64,000 nucleotides of DNA from Staphylococcus debuckii (lineage in GTDB: Bacteria > Bacillota > Bacilli > Staphylococcales > Staphylococcaceae). How positions within the stretch are numbered: the stretch's first letter is position 1; the number at the start of each line of letters is the position of its first letter. The DNA lies in contig NZ_CP033460.1 in NCBI RefSeq assembly GCF_003718735.1, positions 1,860,001 through 1,924,000 of the forward strand, in the 5' to 3' direction. The translations under genes were made by a program, and so were the position numbers. This document shows, in pieces, positions 27,835 through 37,113 of the stretch. Below the pieces are notes generated by a model. The model ran no database searches. It was not told where the DNA came from and worked only from the letters and a program-made list of their open reading frames with translations.

Positions 27835-27871
27835 AAAAAAACTGCTGAATATCACTATTCAGCAGTTTTGA
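27835..27871. terminator. terminator downstream of yheA
   Basis: AAACTGCTGAATA pairs with TATTCAGCAGTTT, 4-base loop, A-run/T-run on both sides. Confidence 0.9.
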
Positions 27872-27890
27872 TACAACCTAATTGTCAGAA

Positions 27891-28235
27891 TTAGTCAGCA
27901 TAAACTTCGTCTAATGGTTTAACAATAATTTGGTTGATTTCTTGGAATACTTGGCTCATTTGTTGTTCTGCAGCCATTAATTCAGCAATATTTTCATCTT
28001 TTTCAATTGCTTGAGCTTGTTCTTGGGCTTTTTTCAAATCTTCTTCTTCGATTTGTTCGCCTTGCATTTGCATTTGTTGGAATTTCAATTGAGTTTCACG
28101 GAACTCATCGAATAATTTTTTAGATTCTTCATGCGCTTTAACTTTGTCGTAAGCATCTTTGATTGCTTTGTATTCTTCGCTGTTTCTTAACGCTTCTTCT
28201 AATTTGTGTGCATGATCATGTAAATTTACTGCCAT
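27891..28235 (-). CDS. yheA: YlbF/YmcA-family protein (YheA)
   Basis: 114 residues, almost entirely alpha-helical and charged: [57 protein letters not shown]. The YlbF/YmcA family acts with RNase Y in B. subtilis; YheA itself is not well characterised. Good ribosome site AAGAGGAG. Own terminator; yheB lies upstream on the same strand with a 160-base gap. Confidence 0.85.
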   Translation of the reverse strand: MAVNLHDHAHKLEEALRNSEEYKAIKDAYDKVKAHEESKKLFDEFRETQLKFQQMQMQGEQIEEEDLKKAQEQAQAIEKDENIAELMAAEQQMSQVFQEINQIIVKPLDEVYAD

Positions 28236-28398
28236 TTAAATTCACTCCTCTTAATATTTGTGTAACTACGCCGTCACTACAATAACATAAATACAGACCG
28301 GTGTCGAAACATTTAGTCATTGCTCAATCACCGCTTAATTCATTCATCTATAATTGTAACTTAGTCTACCTTTTAATACATTCCTTAATTTACGGACT

Positions 28399-29529
28399 TT
28401 AAACAAATAATGCGATAATACCTTGGAAACAACCAATAATTCCACCTAATAAGAAGCCTAGCAGCATAATTAAGCCCAATTCTTTATTAGCTATCTCAAT
28501 TATTAAACTTTCAATATAATCTAAATCAAATGAATTAATTTGTTCTTCAACAATACCGCTTAAGTTAACTTGTTGCATAATTGCAGAAAGGTGCTCAGCT
28601 GATTTCTCTACAATAAGGTTCGTAGTCCAGTTCGCTGCGTGCTGTTCAACATATTCCATCAAGTTTGGCGCTAACTCTTTTAACGGTTGATGCACACGCC
28701 CAGAAATGTCTGCATAAGATAATATCAACGGAGTAAATTTCTCTTTAATATTGTTGTATTGTTCAGAATCGATAACCTCGCCGAAGGGTTTATTTTTCAA
28801 AGTTTCATATTCATTACTAATTAGTTGAGCCGCAATTTTACGTGCTTTCGGATGATTAGTTAAACGAATCAACTCCAGCTGAATACGTTCTGCGATACTT
28901 TCTTTAGTCATAAACATCTGTAGTAAGCCTACTATCTTACCTTTTTCAGCAAAAAATGTATCTAACATATTGTAAATGTCTTGCTCACCTTTAGCAGAGG
29001 ACAAATAAATACGCGCTCGATCACAAAGTAAAGGGGTTAGCGCTTCTACTTTTTCATCTAATTCTGCTTCTAATTCTTTAGGAATCAAATACTTCAAAGC
29101 TTCTTGCTGATGTTCGCTATAATATTGACTTAATTTATTATCAATAACCATACGTAATTTATCTTCAACAGTTTGCGCCAAATCAATATCAAAATAGCGA
29201 GCAAAATTTTGCAATGTTGCATCGTCGCTTTTCAATTTCTGTATTTGTTGTGAAATAAAATTCTCAATCGCTTGGCGTGCACTTAATGAACTGATTTTTT
29301 CTTTGATTAACGCTTCTGTAATCAAATGCTCTTCAATTACATTACCGATTTTATAAGCAATTTCTTCTCTTCGTTTAGGTACTAAACCTGGAGTAAATGG
29401 GATACGCCATTTACCGATATGATAAGCACGTTGCGGATGGAATAACATTTTGATTGCGATAATATTAGTAACTCCACCGATTAACGCACCAATAACAATC
29501 ATAAATAATATCACTAATAATGCATGCAT
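28399..29529 (-). CDS. yheB: DUF445 family membrane protein (YheB)
   Basis: 376 residues: N-terminal helix (ALLVILFMIVIGALIGGVTNII), the conserved MLFHPQRAYHIGKWRIPFTPGL block, a long amphipathic helical region, and a C-terminal helix (LGLIMLLGFLLGGIIGCFQG). DUF445 proteins are widespread in Firmicutes; the B. subtilis member is associated with the spore/envelope. Role here unknown. Confidence 0.88.
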   Translation of the reverse strand: MHALLVILFMIVIGALIGGVTNIIAIKMLFHPQRAYHIGKWRIPFTPGLVPKRREEIAYKIGNVIEEHLITEALIKEKISSLSARQAIENFISQQIQKLKSDDATLQNFARYFDIDLAQTVEDKLRMVIDNKLSQYYSEHQQEALKYLIPKELEAELDEKVEALTPLLCDRARIYLSSAKGEQDIYNMLDTFFAEKGKIVGLLQMFMTKESIAERIQLELIRLTNHPKARKIAAQLISNEYETLKNKPFGEVIDSEQYNNIKEKFTPLILSYADISGRVHQPLKELAPNLMEYVEQHAANWTTNLIVEKSAEHLSAIMQQVNLSGIVEEQINSFDLDYIESLIIEIANKELGLIMLLGFLLGGIIGCFQGIIALFV

Positions 29530-29607
29530 TTTAGTATCTCCTTCTATTTAACACTCGTGCAATATATTTTACAGTATTTTTGATTTCAAGACTAATTTTA
29601 AATCCGT

Positions 29608-29650
29608 AAAAAAAGATTGATGACCTTCTGCAGTCACCAATCTTTTTATT
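29608..29650 (-). terminator. terminator of XRE regulator gene
   Basis: AAAAGATTGGTGAC / GTCATCAATCTTTT stem, 8-base loop, T-run on the minus strand. Confidence 0.8.
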
Positions 29651-29717
29651 AATCATCTATAGTTTAAGTATATTAATCTCATTGAGAGATCTGTAATCAC
29701 TTATGTTCTACCAAGTT

Positions 29718-30182
29718 TTAAGCATGTACTAATTCATCTTTAGAAATTCTTCCAAAGTAAGTTTCAGCTTCTCTTAACTTAGATGTACCGAAAATAGGTT
29801 GTTTATCTTGATTCAAGACGCGGTAGATTTCACTTACTTTATTTCCTTGTAAGATATAACCGTTGCGAGAGTCTTTTGTATCCCAGTAGATGTCGCTTGT
29901 AGTTGGATGCTTAGGATACGCACAATGATTTCTTGAAATTGTTTGTACTATTTCTAATGGATCACAACCGAATGTGCTGTTCAAAACATCTGAATCTCTG
30001 AATAAAGCACAAATTGAAACACAAGTTGTCCAGTTCGGCAACACACGTTCTTTTTCAATTTGAACAAGTGTTTTCTTTGATAAGCCGATTGTTTGAGCCA
30101 TTGTATCTTGTGTATAACCTGCTTCTATTCTAACCATCTTGAACTTTGTTTGAATTAAATCTGTAAAACTTTGTCTATCCAT
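29718..30182 (-). CDS. XRE-family DNA-binding regulator (SA1665-like)
   Basis: 154 residues. HTH_3 at about 14-70 (VRIEAGYTQDTMAQTIGLSK, KTLVQIEKERVLPNW), then a ~90-residue C-terminal domain with Cys/His-rich GCDPLEIVQTISRNHCAYPKHP and DIYWDTKDSRNGYILQ. It fits in size and neighbourhood (near airSR) the S. aureus SA1665 protein, reported to bind the mecA promoter and lower beta-lactam resistance. Start ATG at 30182 (AAAGGTAG upstream); the longer frame has no support. Probably autoregulated through inverted repeats just upstream. Confidence 0.82.
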   Translation of the reverse strand: MDRQSFTDLIQTKFKMVRIEAGYTQDTMAQTIGLSKKTLVQIEKERVLPNWTTCVSICALFRDSDVLNSTFGCDPLEIVQTISRNHCAYPKHPTTSDIYWDTKDSRNGYILQGNKVSEIYRVLNQDKQPIFGTSKLREAETYFGRISKDELVHA

Positions 30183-30203
30183 TATCTTATCTACCTTTCT
30201 ATT

Positions 30204-30250
30204 GTGAAATTTCACCGGACACAAGAAATTGCAATTATACACATTTCTTG
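30204..30250 (-). promoter_or_regulatory. promoter with nested inverted repeats before the XRE gene
   Basis: Minus-strand TATAAT at 30239-30234 is flanked by the inverted repeat CAAGAAAT (30222-30229) / ATTTCTTG (30243-30250). A perfect 12-bp palindrome GTGAAATTTCAC lies at 30204-30215, in the 5' leader. Confidence 0.55.
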
Positions 30251-30550
30251 AAACACAAATTACATCTTAATACAAAATCAACAAAATTAAAAGAGTGAAA
30301 ATGTAATTTTTAACGTATTTCATTAAAGCCGAAATTGTCTAAATTATCAAACATAATCACTACATCAAGAGTTGAATTTGCAATTGCCGGTGTTTCCAAA
30401 CATTTTATTTATTTTTTAGTTAATAAAGGGGTAAGGCTTCATACTCTATTATGGCGAATTTGTATGTTTTTTCAAGTCATTTTTTTATTTTAAGTTAATT
30501 TTACCTTAAAAAGAAACTTTTAAACCCAAGTAAATGATTAACTCATAACA
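30251..30550. other. gene-free AT-rich spacer
   Basis: Very AT-rich, many short A/T runs. I see no reading frame with a ribosome site and no convincing repeat. Confidence 0.5.
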
Positions 30551-30600
30551 AAAAAGAGCGAGAATAGAAATAATCATAATTATTTCATCATCCCGCTCAC
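30551..30600 (-). terminator. terminator of the symporter gene
   Basis: GAGCGGGATGATGAAATAAT with ATTATTTCTATTCTCGCTC-type imperfect stem, followed by TTTTTTG on the minus strand. Confidence 0.75.
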
Positions 30601-30606
30601 TAAAAT

Positions 30607-31887
30607 TTAATTTGCTCTTTTAGCTAGCTTTTTATCTTCTTGTTTAGAAATCATGAAGGCACAAGCTGCATCCCCTGTAATATTAACTGCAGTTCTGGTC
30701 ATATCCAACAATCTATCTATACCAATAATAATACCGATAGCTGCAGGATTTAAATCTACTGCAGTCAGCACCATCGCTAACATTATCAGTCCAACTCCCG
30801 GTACACCTGCTGTACCAATACTCGCGATAACTGCAATAACAATAACGGTTAGAATTTGAACAATGGTCAGGTTTGCTCCTGAAATTTGTGCGATGAAAAT
30901 CGTAGCTACCCCTTGCATAATTGCTGTTCCATCCATATTAATCGTTGCACCTAAAGGTTGAACAAACGAAGCGATTTCCGGTCGTACGCCCATTTTTTTC
31001 GTACATTCCATAGAAACAGGCAATGCTGCATTTGAACTTGAACCGCCGAAGCCAATTGTAATAGCTGGAATGAAACCTTTAAAGAATTTAATAGGACTAT
31101 CTTTAGCCAGGAATTTGATTGTCCCACCATAAATAAGGAAGAAGTGTAAAATCAATGCTATAAGTACGACGATGAAGTACAATCCTAACTGTTTAATGGC
31201 ACCAAATCCGGCTCCAGTAAAGGCATGTGCAACTAAACAGAACGTTCCTATTGGAGCAAATACTGTCATTATCATGGAAATAATATACATCAGAACATCA
31301 TTAAATTGTTCAAAGAATTGTCGAACAACTAAGGCCTTTTCCCCTATCACCATAATTCCAATTCCAATAAAAATTGAGAAAGTAATGACTTGAAGCATAT
31401 TGCCTTGTGTCATTGCTTCAAGTGGATTTTTCGGGAAGAGGTTAATCAAGGTCTGATCGAACGTTTGCTTGGCCGGTGCCTCTGTTCCTTCATTTTGTTT
31501 ATCTAATGTTTTTTGATAGGAAGCTACATCGGCACTTTTTAATAAATCGGAATGTCCGGCTCCAGGTTTGATAGCTAATGCTAAAATGATAGCGATCGTG
31601 ATAGCAATGGCTGTCGTGCATAAAAAGTAAACCAGTGTCTTTAAACCAATTCCTCCTAATAATTTCGGATCACCGACTCCCACTACTCCTAAGACGATGG
31701 ATACAAATACAACAGGTACCACTAACATAAAGATTAAATTCAAGAAAATTTGACCAACAGTGTTAAAGAAATATTGGTCAATAAACTTTACCGCATTTGA
31801 TTGCGCAAAAATATCACAAATAGAACCAATCACAATACCTAAAACGAGTGCAATCACAATGTTTATTGTTAAATGTTTACTTTTCAT
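30607..31887 (-). CDS. dicarboxylate/amino acid:cation symporter (DAACS)
   Basis: 426 residues of the glutamate transporter family, probably importing glutamate/aspartate or C4-dicarboxylates with Na+ or H+. The family signatures are present: serine-rich FGGSSSNAALPVSMEC, then NMDGTAIMQGVATIFIAQ, and DRLLDMTRTAVNITGD in the last helix. Eight or so membrane helices plus two re-entrant loops are expected. Substrate cannot be fixed from the sequence (GltT/GltP or DctA-like). Ribosome site AGGGGG. Monocistronic. Confidence 0.88.
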   Translation of the reverse strand: MKSKHLTINIVIALVLGIVIGSICDIFAQSNAVKFIDQYFFNTVGQIFLNLIFMLVVPVVFVSIVLGVVGVGDPKLLGGIGLKTLVYFLCTTAIAITIAIILALAIKPGAGHSDLLKSADVASYQKTLDKQNEGTEAPAKQTFDQTLINLFPKNPLEAMTQGNMLQVITFSIFIGIGIMVIGEKALVVRQFFEQFNDVLMYIISMIMTVFAPIGTFCLVAHAFTGAGFGAIKQLGLYFIVVLIALILHFFLIYGGTIKFLAKDSPIKFFKGFIPAITIGFGGSSSNAALPVSMECTKKMGVRPEIASFVQPLGATINMDGTAIMQGVATIFIAQISGANLTIVQILTVIVIAVIASIGTAGVPGVGLIMLAMVLTAVDLNPAAIGIIIGIDRLLDMTRTAVNITGDAACAFMISKQEDKKLAKRAN

Positions 31888-32031
31888 TTTGCATACCCCC
31901 TAATCCCTTTACATCTATTATAATCAGATTTTTCAGAAAAAGGAAATATTATTTTAATTGTGATGATTTTCACTAAAAATAAATAGTGGTGCAATAGCTG
32001 TTCATTAAGCCTTTCACCACTATAAAAATTG

Positions 32032-32664
32032 TTAAATTAATTTATTTTCCATTGCATAAATAGCTGCTTGTGTTCTATCTGTAACTTGTAATTTTGAGAA
32101 GATATGGCTGACATGTGTTTTTACTGTTTTTTCAGATACAAAGAGCGTTTCAGCAATTTCTTTATTCGTCTTTCCTTTAGCCATTTCTTTTAAAACTTCG
32201 GTCTCTCGATTTGAAAGTTTATTTATATAATGAGGTTTTTTAGCCACATCATCGATTACTTTTTGTATTTCCGGGTGAATCATTTTAGATCCTTGCAATA
32301 CTTTATGTATTGATTGAATAAGAGCATCAGGTTCAACATCCTTCATTTGATAACCATCTGCCCCTTTATTAATTGCTGAGATGACATGTTCATCGTCTGC
32401 ATAGCTTGTAAGAACTAATATTTTAATAGACGGATATTCTTTTTTTAATTTTTCAGTGACTTCGATTCCATTCATTTCCGGCATCACCAAGTCTAATAAA
32501 ACAACATCAGGAAGCTGTTCAGCAGAGTCTAATGCATCAAAGAATTCATTTCCATTTGAAAAACTTCCATCCACAGATAAATCATCAATGGTGGAGATTA
32601 AAAATTCTAGTCCTTGCCGGACAATATAATGATCATCTACTAAAGTGACACGATACGTCATCAT
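32032..32664 (-). CDS. airR: response regulator AirR (YhcR), NarL family
   Basis: 210 residues: receiver domain with the acidic pair DD at 10-11 and phospho-acceptor Asp58 (VVLLDLVMPEMNG), Lys in the K-x-x-x switch, and a LuxR-type HTH (LSNRETEVLKEMAKGKTNKE, ETLFVSEKTVKTHV). AirR controls oxygen- and redox-dependent, wall and nitrate genes in S. aureus. ATGA overlap with airS. Confidence 0.92.
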   Translation of the reverse strand: MMTYRVTLVDDHYIVRQGLEFLISTIDDLSVDGSFSNGNEFFDALDSAEQLPDVVLLDLVMPEMNGIEVTEKLKKEYPSIKILVLTSYADDEHVISAINKGADGYQMKDVEPDALIQSIHKVLQGSKMIHPEIQKVIDDVAKKPHYINKLSNRETEVLKEMAKGKTNKEIAETLFVSEKTVKTHVSHIFSKLQVTDRTQAAIYAMENKLI

Positions 32665-33791
32665 TCATGCTCCTTATCTCTACTGGTAACTGGTATTTGT
32701 AATTGTATGCTTGTACCTTGATTGATTACAGAATTTATTTCAATCTGTCCATGTATTTGTTTAATACGCTGCTTCATATTATGAATACCATGTGAAGTTT
32801 CACCGATTAAATCTGAGTTAAACCCTTTTCCTTCATCCGCAATGGTTACGTTAAAATGATGTTCTGTTTGCGTCAAGCTGAGATGAACTTGGTGGGTGCT
32901 GGTATGCTTTTTAATATTATTTACCGCTTCTTGCACAATTCTATACACATGTTCTTCAATACTGCTGGACAAATCAATTAAACCCTCTACTTGTATTTCA
33001 GGTTCGATGCCAATCAACTCACAATAACGTTTAATGGCATTTACAAGTCCATGTTCCAGACCTACAGGCTTTAATTGCCATATCAAGGCACGCATTTCAT
33101 TCACCGCTTGCTGACTGGTCGTTTCAATGGTTTGAAAAGCTTTTTTAGACACTGGTTCTTTAGTCATACCATATGCCGCATGAGCAGTCAGTTTTAATGA
33201 AAAAAGCATTTGGTTGACCGAATCATGTAAGTCGCGTGCTAAGCGATTACGTTCATTAAGTCTGGCTGCTTCTTTTTCTTGGTTCGTAAGCTCGATACGC
33301 TTAATCGTTGAACCTATTTGAAAGGCTACTGATTCTAGCAACTCTAAATCTTCCTCTGAGTATTTTACTGTGTGCGGAGTAGCTACATTCAATAGACCGA
33401 ACTTTTCAGAACCTGAGCGAAGCGGTACCGTTGCATGATGCGTAATACCTGCAGATTCGTCATGATATTTTTGATTAGCCGCACTGATTCTGGAACAATG
33501 AATAATATTCGAAGCTTTGGTCAACCGCTCACTATTATAGGCTTGCACACACCAACAAGTCCCCTCGTTCATATTCTTACAATCTTCTTTCATCAAAGAT
33601 GGCGGAAGATGATAATCTGCTACCATTTCTTGAATGCCATCCTCATTAATAAAGAAAATCCAACCTGTAGAAAATGAACTGCCTTCGATCAAACGCTTTA
33701 AGGCACCGTGCATCATGGCATAGATTTCAGTTTCTTCATTCAAATATTCAGCTATTTCTTTTAATAAAGCTAAGCGTGTAGGTTGGACCAT
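32661..33791 (-). CDS. airS: redox-sensing histidine kinase AirS (YhcS)
   Basis: 376 residues, no membrane helix. GAF domain (about 10-165) with four cysteines at positions 71, 79, 81 and 99 (C-x7-C-x-C-x17-C), the arrangement expected to hold the [2Fe-2S] cluster described for S. aureus AirS. Then HisKA_3 with phospho-His189 in LARDLHDSVNQ and a HATPase_c domain (QEAVNNIKKH, DEGKGFN, GIHNMKQR). Start moved to ATG 33791, which has AAGGAG 7 bases upstream. Operon airS-airR. Confidence 0.92.
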   Translation of the reverse strand: MVQPTRLALLKEIAEYLNEETEIYAMMHGALKRLIEGSSFSTGWIFFINEDGIQEMVADYHLPPSLMKEDCKNMNEGTCWCVQAYNSERLTKASNIIHCSRISAANQKYHDESAGITHHATVPLRSGSEKFGLLNVATPHTVKYSEEDLELLESVAFQIGSTIKRIELTNQEKEAARLNERNRLARDLHDSVNQMLFSLKLTAHAAYGMTKEPVSKKAFQTIETTSQQAVNEMRALIWQLKPVGLEHGLVNAIKRYCELIGIEPEIQVEGLIDLSSSIEEHVYRIVQEAVNNIKKHTSTHQVHLSLTQTEHHFNVTIADEGKGFNSDLIGETSHGIHNMKQRIKQIHGQIEINSVINQGTSIQLQIPVTSRDKEHE

Positions 33792-33926
33792 GCGTACACT
33801 CCTTATCATCATTACTTTACTTTATTATACATTCTCATCACAATGAACGATAGCATTCTACTTATTTCCAAGCGTTTTTATGCCCTAATTATGTTATGAT
33901 TGTATTAATGATTGAGGGAGGATAAT

Positions 33927-34751
33927 ATGGAATTCAAAGTACCTGAACAATATGATGATTATTCTTTAAGAGAAATTTTTCAAGATGTTAAATTACCGAA
34001 AAAAGAATTGCATCAACTGAATATGTCTAAAGAAATTAAAATTAATAATAACGAAGCTAAATTAACGGATAAAGTGCACAAAGATGATCTTGTTTTCATT
34101 CCGACTCCTGAGGAAAAAAGCAATTATTTGCCAAGTTACCGTTATGCTGAAGTGTTTTATGAAGATAATGATCTTGCAATTATTAAGAAACCTAAAGGTG
34201 TCAAAACCCATCCTAATGACTTAAAAGAAAGTAATACCTTGATGAATCATGTGATTTATACTCTCGACAGCGACTATGCTGAACCGATTCATCGTTTGGA
34301 CCAAGAAACGGTCGGCTTGTTAATAGTTGCTAAAAATCCATTGATGAAAAAATTACTCGATCGGATGTTAGAAGAGAACCAAATTTCTAGAATTTACAAA
34401 GCACGTGTTAAAAGCCAATTGCCATTGAAGCCTCAAACAATTGACCAACCTATCGGCAAAGACAAATTTCACGCTAATCGCAGACGTGTTTCTCCAACTG
34501 GTCAACGCGCAATTACTCATATTTTAGATTCTAAAATGATAAAAGAGAATGAATGTGAGCTAGATATTAAACTTGATACAGGACGCACACATCAGATTCG
34601 TGTACACTTAGCAGCCATCGGTCACCCTGTATTAGGAGACCCGCTATATGGTGATTCTAAATTGAGACAATTACAATTGCATAGTCATCAAATTGAATTT
34701 ACACATCCGCTTACCAAAGAAAAAATTTCAGTTTCTTTGGATGATAAGTAA
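33927..34751 (+). CDS. RluA/RluD-family pseudouridine synthase
   Basis: 274 residues: an N-terminal S4-like region (VKLPKKELHQLNMSKEIKIN), then the catalytic domain with the active Asp in PIHRLDQETVGLLIVAK, YKARVKSQLP, and DTGRTHQIRVHLAAIGHP VLGDPLYG in the C-terminal part. Modifies uridines in rRNA or tRNA; the exact target is not readable. Start ATG 33927 with GGGAGG upstream; a TTG five codons earlier is in frame. Divergent from airSR. Confidence 0.9.
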   Translation: MEFKVPEQYDDYSLREIFQDVKLPKKELHQLNMSKEIKINNNEAKLTDKVHKDDLVFIPTPEEKSNYLPSYRYAEVFYEDNDLAIIKKPKGVKTHPNDLKESNTLMNHVIYTLDSDYAEPIHRLDQETVGLLIVAKNPLMKKLLDRMLEENQISRIYKARVKSQLPLKPQTIDQPIGKDKFHANRRRVSPTGQRAITHILDSKMIKENECELDIKLDTGRTHQIRVHLAAIGHPVLGDPLYGDSKLRQLQLHSHQIEFTHPLTKEKISVSLDDK

Positions 34752-34753
34752 AA

Positions 34754-34887
34754 GGGAGCAGAACAGAAATAACATGGCCTAAAATTATTTCGTTGTTCTG
34801 CCCCGGCAAGGCTAACTAGAGGGAGCGAGACAGAAATAAAATTGTTTCAAATTATTTCGTCGTCTCGCCCCGACAAAGCTAACTAGG
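34754..34887. repeat. 67-nt tandem duplication, each unit a covarying hairpin
   Basis: Units 34754-34820 and 34821-34887. Both begin GGGAGC and end GCTAACTAG. The stem in unit 1 is CAGAAC/GTTCTG and in unit 2 CGAGAC/GTCTCG, each with GAAATAA/TTATTTC inside, so paired positions changed together. Immediately downstream of the pseudouridine synthase stop; unit 1 probably acts as its terminator. Confidence 0.8.
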
Positions 34888-34922
34888 ATAGAAAAAAGCT
34901 TGGAACAAGCGCATTTTCTATT
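34888..34922. repeat. nested hairpin
   Basis: ATAGAAAA...TTTTCTAT enclosing GCTTG-GAA-CAAGC. Follows the 67-nt repeats; function unknown, possibly part of the same element. Confidence 0.5.
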
Positions 34923-34924
34923 CA

Positions 34925-34990
34925 GATAGCTACTGCCAATTCAGAAAAAAAGGGAGTCTTGGACAAGATAATATCCAAGACTCCCTTTAA
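34925..34990 (-). terminator. fumC terminator within dispersed element copy B
   Basis: Stem AAAGGGAGTCTTGGA with TCCAAGACTCCCTTT, T-run on the minus side, 8 bases past the fumC stop. The whole 66-base block matches the element at 4474-4538. Confidence 0.85.
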
Positions 34991-34996
34991 TGTATC

Positions 34997-36385
34997 CTAT
35001 TCTTTTGGTTCAACCATATTTTCTGGTTTGATCCATTCGTCAAATTGTTCTTCTGTTAAATAGCCAGAATCAATTGCAGATTGTTTTAATGTAATGCCTT
35101 TTTTATGTGCATTTTTAGCAATTGAAGCCGCTTTTTCATAACCGATATGCGGATTTAAAGCTGTAACTAACATAAGTGAACGATTCAAGTATTGATCGAT
35201 ATTTTCTTCAATTGGTTCAATACCTTGTGCACAGTTTTGATCAAATGTTCTCATTCCATCTGCTAAAAGATAAATAGATTGTAATGTATTGTCTAAAATT
35301 ACTGGTTTAAATACATTCAATTCGAAATTACCTTGTGAAGCAGCGATGCCAACAACTGTATCGTTACCCATCACTTGTACAGCAACCATTGTCAACATTT
35401 CACATTGTGTAGGATTGACTTTACCTGGCATGATAGATGAACCTGGTTCGTTTTCTGGAATACTGATTTCTGCAAGACCAGCACGTGGCCCAGAAGCTAA
35501 CCAACGTACATCATTAGCAATTTTCATTAAGTCAGCAGCAAGTGCTTTTAATGAACCATGTAATTGTACGACTTCATCATGTGAAGTTAATGCATGGAAT
35601 TTGTTTTCTGAAGATACAAATGGATAACCTGTATTTTCTTTAATTTTTTCAGCAACACGATCACCGAATTCAGGATGTGCATTAATACCAGTTCCTACTG
35701 CAGTTCCGCCGATTGCCAAATTCAATAAATGTGCTTTTGATTCTTTTAATAATTCATCACATTTATCCAACATATAGCGCCATCCGCTGATTTCTTGGCC
35801 TAAACGAATTGGCGTTGCATCTTGCAAGTGAGTACGTCCGATTTTGATGATATCGTGGAAGTCTTTTTCTTTTTTCTCAAAAGTATCGCGTAGTTGCTTT
35901 AATGCTGGTTCAAGATTTGATTCAATTTCATGATATAAAGCAACGTGCATCGCAGTTGGGAAAGTATCGTTTGAACTTTGAGATTTATTTACATCATCAT
36001 TTGGATGTACAGTTTCGTCACTGCCATGTTTTTTCAAATAGTCATTCGCTACGTAGCTTACAACTTCATTCACGTTCATATTGCTTTGTGTACCGCTTCC
36101 TGTTTGCCATACAACTAACGGGAAGTGTTCATCTAATTCCCCTTTAATTACTCGGTCACATGCAAATACAATCGCATCTTTTTTTGCTTCGCTAAGTTTG
36201 CCTAAATCAAAATTGGCTAAAGCTGCTGCGCGTTTTAATTGAGCAAATCCATAAACAACCTCAATAGGCATACGTTCTTTACCTACTGGGAAATTACGTT
36301 TGCTTCGTTCTGTTTGTGCACCCCAGAATTTATCTCCAGGTACTTCAATTTCTCCAAAAGTATCATGTTCAATTCTTACTGACAT
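34997..36385 (-). CDS. fumC: class II fumarate hydratase
   Basis: TCA-cycle interconversion of fumarate and malate; iron-independent, homotetrameric. 462 residues with the class II signatures [14 protein letters not shown], the B-site [14 protein letters not shown], catalytic His in RTHLQDATP, the mobile loop [15 protein letters not shown], and the C-terminal [10 protein letters not shown]. Length is normal. Start ATG preceded by AAAGGGGAGAAAAGTCAA (GGGGA). Monocistronic. Confidence 0.96.
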   Translation of the reverse strand: MSVRIEHDTFGEIEVPGDKFWGAQTERSKRNFPVGKERMPIEVVYGFAQLKRAAALANFDLGKLSEAKKDAIVFACDRVIKGELDEHFPLVVWQTGSGTQSNMNVNEVVSYVANDYLKKHGSDETVHPNDDVNKSQSSNDTFPTAMHVALYHEIESNLEPALKQLRDTFEKKEKDFHDIIKIGRTHLQDATPIRLGQEISGWRYMLDKCDELLKESKAHLLNLAIGGTAVGTGINAHPEFGDRVAEKIKENTGYPFVSSENKFHALTSHDEVVQLHGSLKALAADLMKIANDVRWLASGPRAGLAEISIPENEPGSSIMPGKVNPTQCEMLTMVAVQVMGNDTVVGIAASQGNFELNVFKPVILDNTLQSIYLLADGMRTFDQNCAQGIEPIEENIDQYLNRSLMLVTALNPHIGYEKAASIAKNAHKKGITLKQSAIDSGYLTEEQFDEWIKPENMVEPKE

Positions 36386-36520
36386 TTGACTTTTCTCCCC
36401 TTTATGAGTGGTGTTTAACCTCAGTATAGCATTAAATTATTTTAAATAAAATCTCTATCGCGTTAACGCTTTCATATATGGTTCAAAATGCTCTGAAAAT
36501 TGCATTTTGTAACAAAAAAC

Positions 36521-36553
36521 TGAGCCGAAACCTTTAAGTTTCAAACTCAGTCG
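36521..36553 (-). terminator. terminator of the 36558 gene
   Basis: ACTGAGTTTGAAAC / GTTTCGGCTCAGT imperfect stem then TTTTTTG on the minus strand. Confidence 0.75.
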
Positions 36554-36557
36554 GATG

Positions 36558-36983
36558 TTAATCTGCATTCTGTGCATCGGCGAAATGAATTTTCACTGCT
36601 TGAATCACAGCGATTGCAGAGAGAATATATAAGATAATGCTAATCGCTAGTGTTACAGGACTGATAGCAACTAAAGTACCTAGAAATCCAGTCAGACCAG
36701 CGTAGAAATCACTTATCGCTTTCATCAAAATAAAGGTAATTGCAATACAGCACACGACACTGATAATAACCCCTTTCTGATTACTTTTAATAAAAATTTG
36801 CGGATCTCTTTCATTAATCAATCCTTTAGATAAGTTCATTTGTAATTTCACAACTCGGAATAAAACAGGCAAGTAGAGTGCGCCTAATGCTATTGGAAAA
36901 CCTTTGATAGAGATTAAACCTACTATCACTGTCAATATCATTAAAAGTTTCCAATATCTATGTAAGTTTTGCATTACTTTCAT
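36558..36983 (-). CDS. small polytopic membrane protein, function unknown
   Basis: 141 residues with about four helices (LLMILTVIVGLISIKGF, IALGALYLPVLFRVV, VIISVVCCIAITFIL, LAISIILYILSAIAVIQ). No motif recognised. Start ATG at 36983 with AAAGGAAAT just upstream; the longer in-frame extension lacks a ribosome site. Upstream of fumC in the same direction but separated by a terminator. Confidence 0.7.
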   Translation of the reverse strand: MKVMQNLHRYWKLLMILTVIVGLISIKGFPIALGALYLPVLFRVVKLQMNLSKGLINERDPQIFIKSNQKGVIISVVCCIAITFILMKAISDFYAGLTGFLGTLVAISPVTLAISIILYILSAIAVIQAVKIHFADAQNAD

Positions 36984-37042
36984 ATTTCCTTTCTCTAAAT
37001 AATCACTTCTTAAAATATAAACGAAAAATGTAATGAACACAA

Positions 37043-37098
37043 ATAAAAATCCGGCAATTGCTTAGATGGATTCATCAAACAACTGTCGGATTTTTTAA
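37043..37098 (-). terminator. terminator of the NagB-like gene
   Basis: AATCCGACAGTTG pairs with CAATTGCCGGATT (one or two mismatches) then T5 on the minus strand. Confidence 0.75.
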
Positions 37099-37113
37099 TG
37101 TTAAATTATAATT

